A stretch of DNA of 64,000 nt. Source: Solen grandis. Taxonomy: Eukaryota > Mollusca > Bivalvia > Adapedonta > Solenidae. Position 1 is the first letter of the stretch. The number at the start of each line of letters is the position of its first letter. Of the stretch, positions 58,421 through 64,000 are shown piece by piece. The position numbers and the translations under genes were made by a program. The notes below the pieces were generated by a model. It was not told the DNA's origin, did no database searches, and saw only the letters and a program-made list of their open reading frames with translations. The stretch covers positions 64,621,088 to 64,685,087 of the forward strand of contig CM037784.1 in the NCBI GenBank assembly GCA_021229015.1, in the 5' to 3' direction.

Positions 58421-59915
58421 TTATTCTTTTTTTCTTCCTCTTATATTTGTGTTAATTTCGAGGTGTTGCCATTGACTCAGAACAATGAAAATTTTATGGC
58501 GTATATTTCAAGCCATGAGCTTTCGGATGCAATGAATTTCATATTCATATGACGTCATATGACGTCAGATTTGACGTTGGGTGAAAAAGTTTGTACGCGG
58601 TCTACAGCCATTATTTCTGGACCGATTTTCATCAAAATTGCACAGAACGTGTATATTAGGCTCTAGTTGTGTATCCCGGTGTCCGTTTTTCCAAATTCGA
58701 AAAGGCAAATGTTTTATGGCGAATCCAAGATTCGAACTAATGACGTCAAATTTCAAATGCGTATAAAATCGCTTCCAGAAGAGCTAGAAAGCTGATATTT
58801 AGACTGATTATTAGTCTCTAGGTCTTCTTTATATTCTAAAAAGATGAACCCCATTTGATGTCACATGACGTCATAATGCTAATAAAACTTTCGTATAAAA
58901 ACTTAACGGTTTTTAAGCCCTGTAGGCTTTGTTTTTTGTATGATTTGCTTGAAATTTTGTCTGAAGATGCAGTATTAGATTCTATGGAGCCATGTCACTT
59001 CCGTTTCCGGAAAATCCCAAAGGTCAAGGTCATATATCAATTATCGCCTTTTTCTTTGGCCTTAAATATCTCAAAAACGGTAAATATTCTATCGAGACAC
59101 TATGCGTATAATTTGTAGTGCTTGGAAATACCTTTCAGATGATATTTAGTTTTTGATGATCGGGGTTGAATCGGTTGAGTTATGGCGGAAAAATGAAAAT
59201 TTGATAACCCACAGTGTGTTTAACAGTTTATATCTCGAAAACCTTTGATTTTTGAAAATATGATGATGAATATCATTTGTAGAGCAATGTTTGACCGTTC
59301 TTTTGATGCTTAAAGTTTAATGATTGGCCAAAGATTTATGGAGTTATGGGGAAAAAAACGAAATTCGTGCATATAGCTTTGGTGATTTTTTCATTCTTCA
59401 GGAGGTTTAAAAGCTTGTATCTCAAAAAGTATTAAAAATATTCCTAAACATAAAGCGTGTGAAATGTAGAGAATTTTCAGACGATTATTTTGGTACCTTA
59501 AGTTTTGAAATTGATCAAAGTATAAGGAAGTTACATCCAAAATAAGAATTTAAACATGTAGTATTTCAGCGATTCTGCCGTGTTGTCAAAGTTGTACGGC
59601 TAATATCTTAAAACTCTTCGAAATAAGGGCTCACATTAAGCGAGTGAGATGTAGAGAATTTTAAGACGATTACTTTGGTACTTAGAGTTTTAAAATTGAT
59701 TTAAGTATAAGGAAGTAACATCAAAAATAGGAATTTAAACCCTATTGTAGAATATTCGAAAAATATCCTACTTTCGCTTTCACCTTAATTGAAGCATTTT
59801 CGGAAAATATAAGTTCACAGATATGTATTAGTCATATAAATTGCAAAATAAACTTTTTACTAATATCATTTATTACTAGCTAAACAAGTGATGACAATAA
59901 TTTAATGGTGTTTCA
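58421..59915 (+). mobile_element. Helentron-like element 17 (B monomer plus C array), paralog of 34.0-35.6 kb
   Basis: Leader TTCTTTTTTTCTTCCTC, one B monomer (sites near 58550-58565 and 58868), and the C array (58880-59880) follow the copy at 34.0-35.65 kb block for block, including AGCCATGTCACTTCCGTTTC. The final shared block CTAGCTAAACAAGTG (59876 on) lacks the SINE found in the other copy. Confidence 0.7.
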
Positions 59916-60389
59916 ATTCTATTCTTTATCAATATAGTATACCCTAGTACATTACAGTACAGTACACAGAGCTACCCAAGATGTAAACAAAATGGTCGCC
60001 CTCGTGTAAAAGGGGGTTTGCAGATTAAAACTTTTAAAAATACAATGTTCTACCAATAATTAAACGGATTTACTTGGCATAAACCTTAATTATAACTTGT
60101 AAAAGTGAATCAAGCTGGAAATGACATCTAAATCACACTGAAAATCTAAATACAGACATTACAGAAATAGATTACTGTAGCCTACATCAGTACATGGCAT
60201 TTTTACATCGAGACAGATTGCAAATGTGACACGGAGGTGAAGAGAATATTCCTGGCGTAATGCATTAAATTTGGATAGTTTGCTGGCAGACAAGTCAGTC
60301 AACTGTCAAAATTTATGTGATTTGTCAGAGACCGCTGCAAATAGCAGATACAAATTGTCCAACCCAAAGACAAAACAAAGGTAGAAAAA
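59916..60389. other. unique-looking sequence, no gene seen
   Basis: No coding frame or repeat is recognised between the C-array element and the inverted element. A CAGTACAGTACA stretch lies near 59955. Confidence 0.45.
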
Positions 60390-60890
60390 CTAGATGTCAT
60401 CGTGAAAACGAATGATTAGGACTTTCTGCAAGCTGTGTTTTTTTTTTTAATGCAAAAAAGCAGGAGATAGAAAGTTTCATGAATGACTCACCTCTGGTAG
60501 TATTTCATGTTCATGCTAACAATTGAAATTATAAATTTCCCAAATTAGTGCAAATGAAAGAACTAAGTATTAGTCTGTGACGTCACATGACGTCATATGA
60601 CGTCATACTCTAAACATATGTAGAAATTCTGCAGAACTGCAAACTGTTTAAGTTTCAACTTTCTATCTCATCCTGAAGCTCTCTAATCCTAAAAAAGAAA
60701 TTTTCGACCAAGTTTGAATTTTTTTCACCCCAAACTTTGGTCTTTGGAATTTGGTTTCTGAAGGGTTGCAACTTAACTTTTTAAGATTACCTCTGTGAAA
60801 ATTTGAAAAAAAACCGACCAAAATGGCGTGTAAGCGTGAACACATTTTTCACTATTTTTTTGCTCTGACTCACATGACTCATAGTAAAAT
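60390..60890 (-). mobile_element. Helentron-like element 18, inverted, degrading rightwards
   Basis: Read on the minus strand, the 3' end is on the left. CTAG (60390-60393) and the hairpin arms (one base lost) adjoin GCAGAAAGTCCT (about 60416-60427), the A-type tail, and a TGACGTCA triplet at 60577-60606. Landmarks AGTTTCAACTTTCTATCTCA and TTCTGCAGAACTGCAAACTG follow. From about 60690 the copy departs quickly from all other monomers and merges into homopolymer noise. Confidence 0.75.
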
Positions 60891-61815
60891 TTTTTTTTTA
60901 AAAAATTTAAAAAATTTTTTAAAATTAATTTTAAATTTAAAAAAATTTTTTTAAAAAAAAAGGGGGGGGGTTTTTTTTTAAAATTTTTTTTTTTTTAAAA
61001 AAAAAAATTTTTTTTAAAATTTTAAGGGAATTTTTTAATCCCCAAAACCAAAAAAATTTTTTTCCCCCAAAAAAAACCAAAGGAAAAAAAAATTTTTTTA
61101 AAAAAAAAATTTTTTGGCCCCTTTTTTTAAAAAGGGAAAAAAAAAAAATTTTTTTTTAATTTTTTTTTTTTTTTTTTTTTTTTTAAAATTTCCCAAATTT
61201 TTTAAAAAAAAAAAATTAAAACCGGCAAAAAAATTTTTAAAAAAAATTTCCTAAAAGAAAAAAAAAAAAATTTTTTTTAAATTTTAAAAATTTTTGGGTT
61301 TTTCCCTTAAAAAATTTCGAAATTTAAATTTTTTTCCCAAAAAAAATTTTTTAATTTTTTTGGGAAAAAAATTTTAAAAAATTTTTTTTTTAAAAAAAAA
61401 TTTTTTTTTGGGGGGGTTTTTCCCCCTTTGAAACCCCAAAAAACGAAATTTAAAAATTTTTTTTCCAAAAATTTTTTTTTAAAATTTTTTTTTTTTTTGG
61501 GGAAAAAGGTTTTTTTTTCCCAAATTTAAAAAAAAAAAGGGTTTTTTCCCCCCAAAAAAAAATTTTTAAAAATTTTTAAAAAAGGAAAAAAACCTTTAAG
61601 TTTTTTTTAAACTTTTTTTAATTTTTTTTAAAAAAAATTTTTTCCCCCTTTTTTTTTTTTAAAAGCCCCTTTTTGGGGTTTTTTTGGGTTCTGGGAAAAG
61701 GGGGGAAAAAAAAGGGTAAAAATTTTTTTTTTTAAAAAAAAAAAATAAAAAAAAAATTTTAAAAAATTTTTCCCAACCCTTTTTTAAAATTTTAAAAAAT
61801 TTTTTTAAAAAAAAA

Positions 61816-61847
<32 letters not shown>

Positions 61848-62790
61848 TTTTTTTAAAAAAATTTTAATTTTTTAAAAAAAATTTTTTTTTTAAAAAAGGA
61901 ATTTTTTTTTTTTTTAAAATTGGGGGAAACTAAAAATTTTTTAAAATTGAATTTTTTTTAAAAAAAATTTTTTTGGGTTTTTTTTTTTTTTTTTAAAAAA
62001 AATTTTTTGGGTTTAAAAAAAAAAAAAAAAAAACCCCCCTTTTTTAATTTAAATTTTAAAAAAAACCGAAAAAAAGGGGGTTTTCCCGAAACAAAATTTT
62101 CCCCCTTTTTCAAAAAAACCCCCCCAAAAAAATTTTTTTAAAAAAAAAATTTTTTTTTTTGGGGGTTTTTTTTTTTTAAAAAAAGGGGGGGAAAAAAACC
62201 CAAAAAAAAAAAATTTTTTTAAAACCCCAAAAAATTTAAAAACCCCAAAAAATTTTGGGGCCCCGGGGTTTTTAAAAAAGGGAAAACCTTTTTTTTTTAA
62301 AATTTTTTAAAAAAAAAAATTTTTTTTAGTTTTTTTTTTTTAAAACCCCCCTTTTTTGGTTTTTTAAAAAAAATCCCCTTTTTAAAATTTTTTTTTTTAA
62401 AAAAAAAAAGGGGGGGCCCCCCTTTTTCCCTTTTTTTTTTTGGGGTTTTGGGGGGGGGAAAATTTTTTTAAAGGGGTTTTTTTTTTTAAAATTCAAAATT
62501 TAAAAATGGGGGAACCCTTTAAAATTTTCCAAAAAAAAAAAAAAAATTTGGAATTGGAAAAAAAATTTTTTAAAAAAATTTTTTTAAAAATTTTTAAAAC
62601 CCGGGGGTTTTTTTTTTAATTAAAAAAAAAAAAAAATTTTTTTTTAAAAGTTTTTTTTTCCCCAAAAAAATTTTTTTTTAAAAATTTTTTTTTTTTTAAA
62701 AAATTTTTTAAAAAAACCCCTTTAAAATTTGGGAAATCCCCCCCCGGGGGGGGCCCCCCAACAAATTTTTTTTAATTGTAAAAAAAAAAT

Positions 62791-62826
<36 letters not shown>

Positions 62827-64000
62827 GTAAAAAAAAATTTTTTTTTTTTTTAAAAATTAAAATTAAGGGGTTTTTTTAAAAGGGGAAAAAATTAAAAAAA
62901 AAAAAAAATTAAAATTTTTTCCTTTTTTTTTTTTTTAAAAAGTTTTAAAATTAAAAGGGATTTTTTTTTTCCTTTTAAAAAATTTAATTTTATTTTTTTT
63001 TTTTTTTTTAAATTTTTTTTTTTTTTGTTTTTTTAAAAAAAAAAAAGGAAAAAAAGTTTCTATTTTTAAAAAAAATTTTTCCCCCCTTGGTTTTTTTTTA
63101 AAATTTTTTTTTTTAAAAAATTTTTTCCCGTTTTTTAAAAAAAAAAAAAATTTTAATTAAAATTTTTTTTTTTTTTTAAATTTTAAAAAAATTTTTTTGG
63201 AACCCAAAATTTAAAAAAACCCCAAAAATTTTTTTGGGCCCCCCGGAAAAAAAAAAAAAAGGGGTTTTTTTGGTTTTTAAATTTTTTTTTTAAAGGGGGG
63301 GGGTTTTTTTTTTTTTTAAAAAAAAAAAAAATTAAAACCCCCCCAAAAAGGGGGAAAAAAATTTTTAAAAATTTAAATTTTTTTTAAAACCTTTTAAAAA
63401 AAAAATTTTTTTTGGAAAAAAAATTTTTTTTTTTGGGGGGGCCCCTTTTTAAAAAATTTTTTTTAAAAATTTTTTTTTCTTTTTTTTTTTTTAAAAAATT
63501 TCTTTTTTCCTTTTTAAAAAAAATTTTTTTTTTAAAAAAAAAAAAAAAAAAAAATTTTAAAAAAAAAAGGAAAAAAAAAAAAGGGGGGAAAAAAAATTTT
63601 TTTTTTTTTAAAAAAAAAAAATTTTTTTTTTAAAAATTTCAAATTAAAAAAATTTTTTTTAAATTTTAAAAAAAAAATTTTTTTTTTTAAAACCCAAATT
63701 TTTTCAATTTTTTTTTTTAAATTCGGGGGTTTTTTAAATTAAAAAAATTTTTTTCCCCAAAAAAAAAAAAAAAATTTTTAAATTTTTTTTTTTAAAAAAA
63801 AATTTTTTTTAAAAAAATTTTTTTTAAAAAAAAAAAAAATTTTTTTGGGTTCCCCCAAAAAAATTTTAAAAAAATTTTTTAAAAAATTTTTTTTTTTTAA
63901 AAATTTTTTTTTTGGGTTTTTTTTTTGGGTTTAAAAAAAAAAAAAAAAAAACCCCGGGGGGGGGAAACTTTTAAAACCCCCTTTTTAAAAAAAGGGGAAA
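60891..64000. other. homopolymer-block noise, probably artefactual consensus
   Basis: Over 3 kb the sequence is almost entirely runs of 3 to 20 identical bases, mostly A and T with occasional G and C blocks. There is no word-level resemblance to any other part of the window. The change is gradual from the inverted element. A biological repeat would show periodicity, and none is visible. The 73-codon K/F-only frame at 63412 is a by-product. Confidence 0.85.

Noticed and set aside
63412..63633. Open frame of 73 codons near the right end
   Set aside because: It encodes almost only Lys, Phe, Leu and Gly from A, T and G runs in artefactual sequence.

Overview
The window looks like an intergenic, repeat-dominated stretch of a bivalve mollusc nuclear genome. 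The pointers are degenerate C1q-domain gene pieces (a family strongly expanded in bivalves), tRNA-derived SINEs ending in CAAA-type tails, decayed LINE and mariner copies, and an AT-rich background. No intact host protein-coding gene is visible. The longest open frame (minus strand, about 37.1-39.1 kb) is a reverse transcriptase.

Layout. (1) 1-16239: an AT-rich contig holding the 3' end of a Tx1/L1-like LINE, a dead mariner transposase, three SINE loci, and two broken C1q-domain genes on the minus strand. From about 10.4 kb onward the consensus looks inflated in homopolymers. (2) 16240-16339: a 100-N scaffold gap. (3) 16340-34.0 kb and 40.8-58.4 kb: a large composite of head-to-tail mobile elements. 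Their cores are tandem monomers of about 452 bp (module A), about 450 bp (module B, a diverged relative of A) and about 180 bp (module C). A and B are studded with the CREB/ATF palindrome TGACGTCA, usually spaced exactly 10 bp apart. (4) 34.5-40.6 kb: a C-module array, a SINE with a target-site duplication, a long foldback (inverted-repeat) element, and a 5'-truncated LINE inserted into one foldback arm. (5) 57.5-60.4 kb: the remainder of a second repeat-cored element, a copy of the 34-35.6 kb segment, and unique sequence. (6) 60390-64000: an inverted copy of the A-type element that dissolves into homopolymer blocks, which I read as consensus noise.

Main result. The TGACGTCA elements have the hallmarks of non-autonomous Helentron-like rolling-circle transposons (HINE type; bivalve 'pearl' elements share this general design). 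These are a 5' subterminal repeat AGGACTTTCTGC, its inverse GCAGAAAGTCCT near the 3' end, then a short hairpin ATTCGT-loop-ACGAAT and a CTAG end, flanked by T on each side. Sixteen such 3' ends lie in direct orientation and one is inverted. A 16.66-kb concatemer of seven of them (40842-57505) sits cleanly inside a second, unrelated element of the same architecture (15-bp inverted repeat AGTCCCCTACCGGTG, 158-bp core repeats). Its empty target site can be read from the host element's own repeats. This modular, rolling-circle-like, CRE-rich array is the part of the window most likely to be undescribed. No search could be run to confirm novelty.
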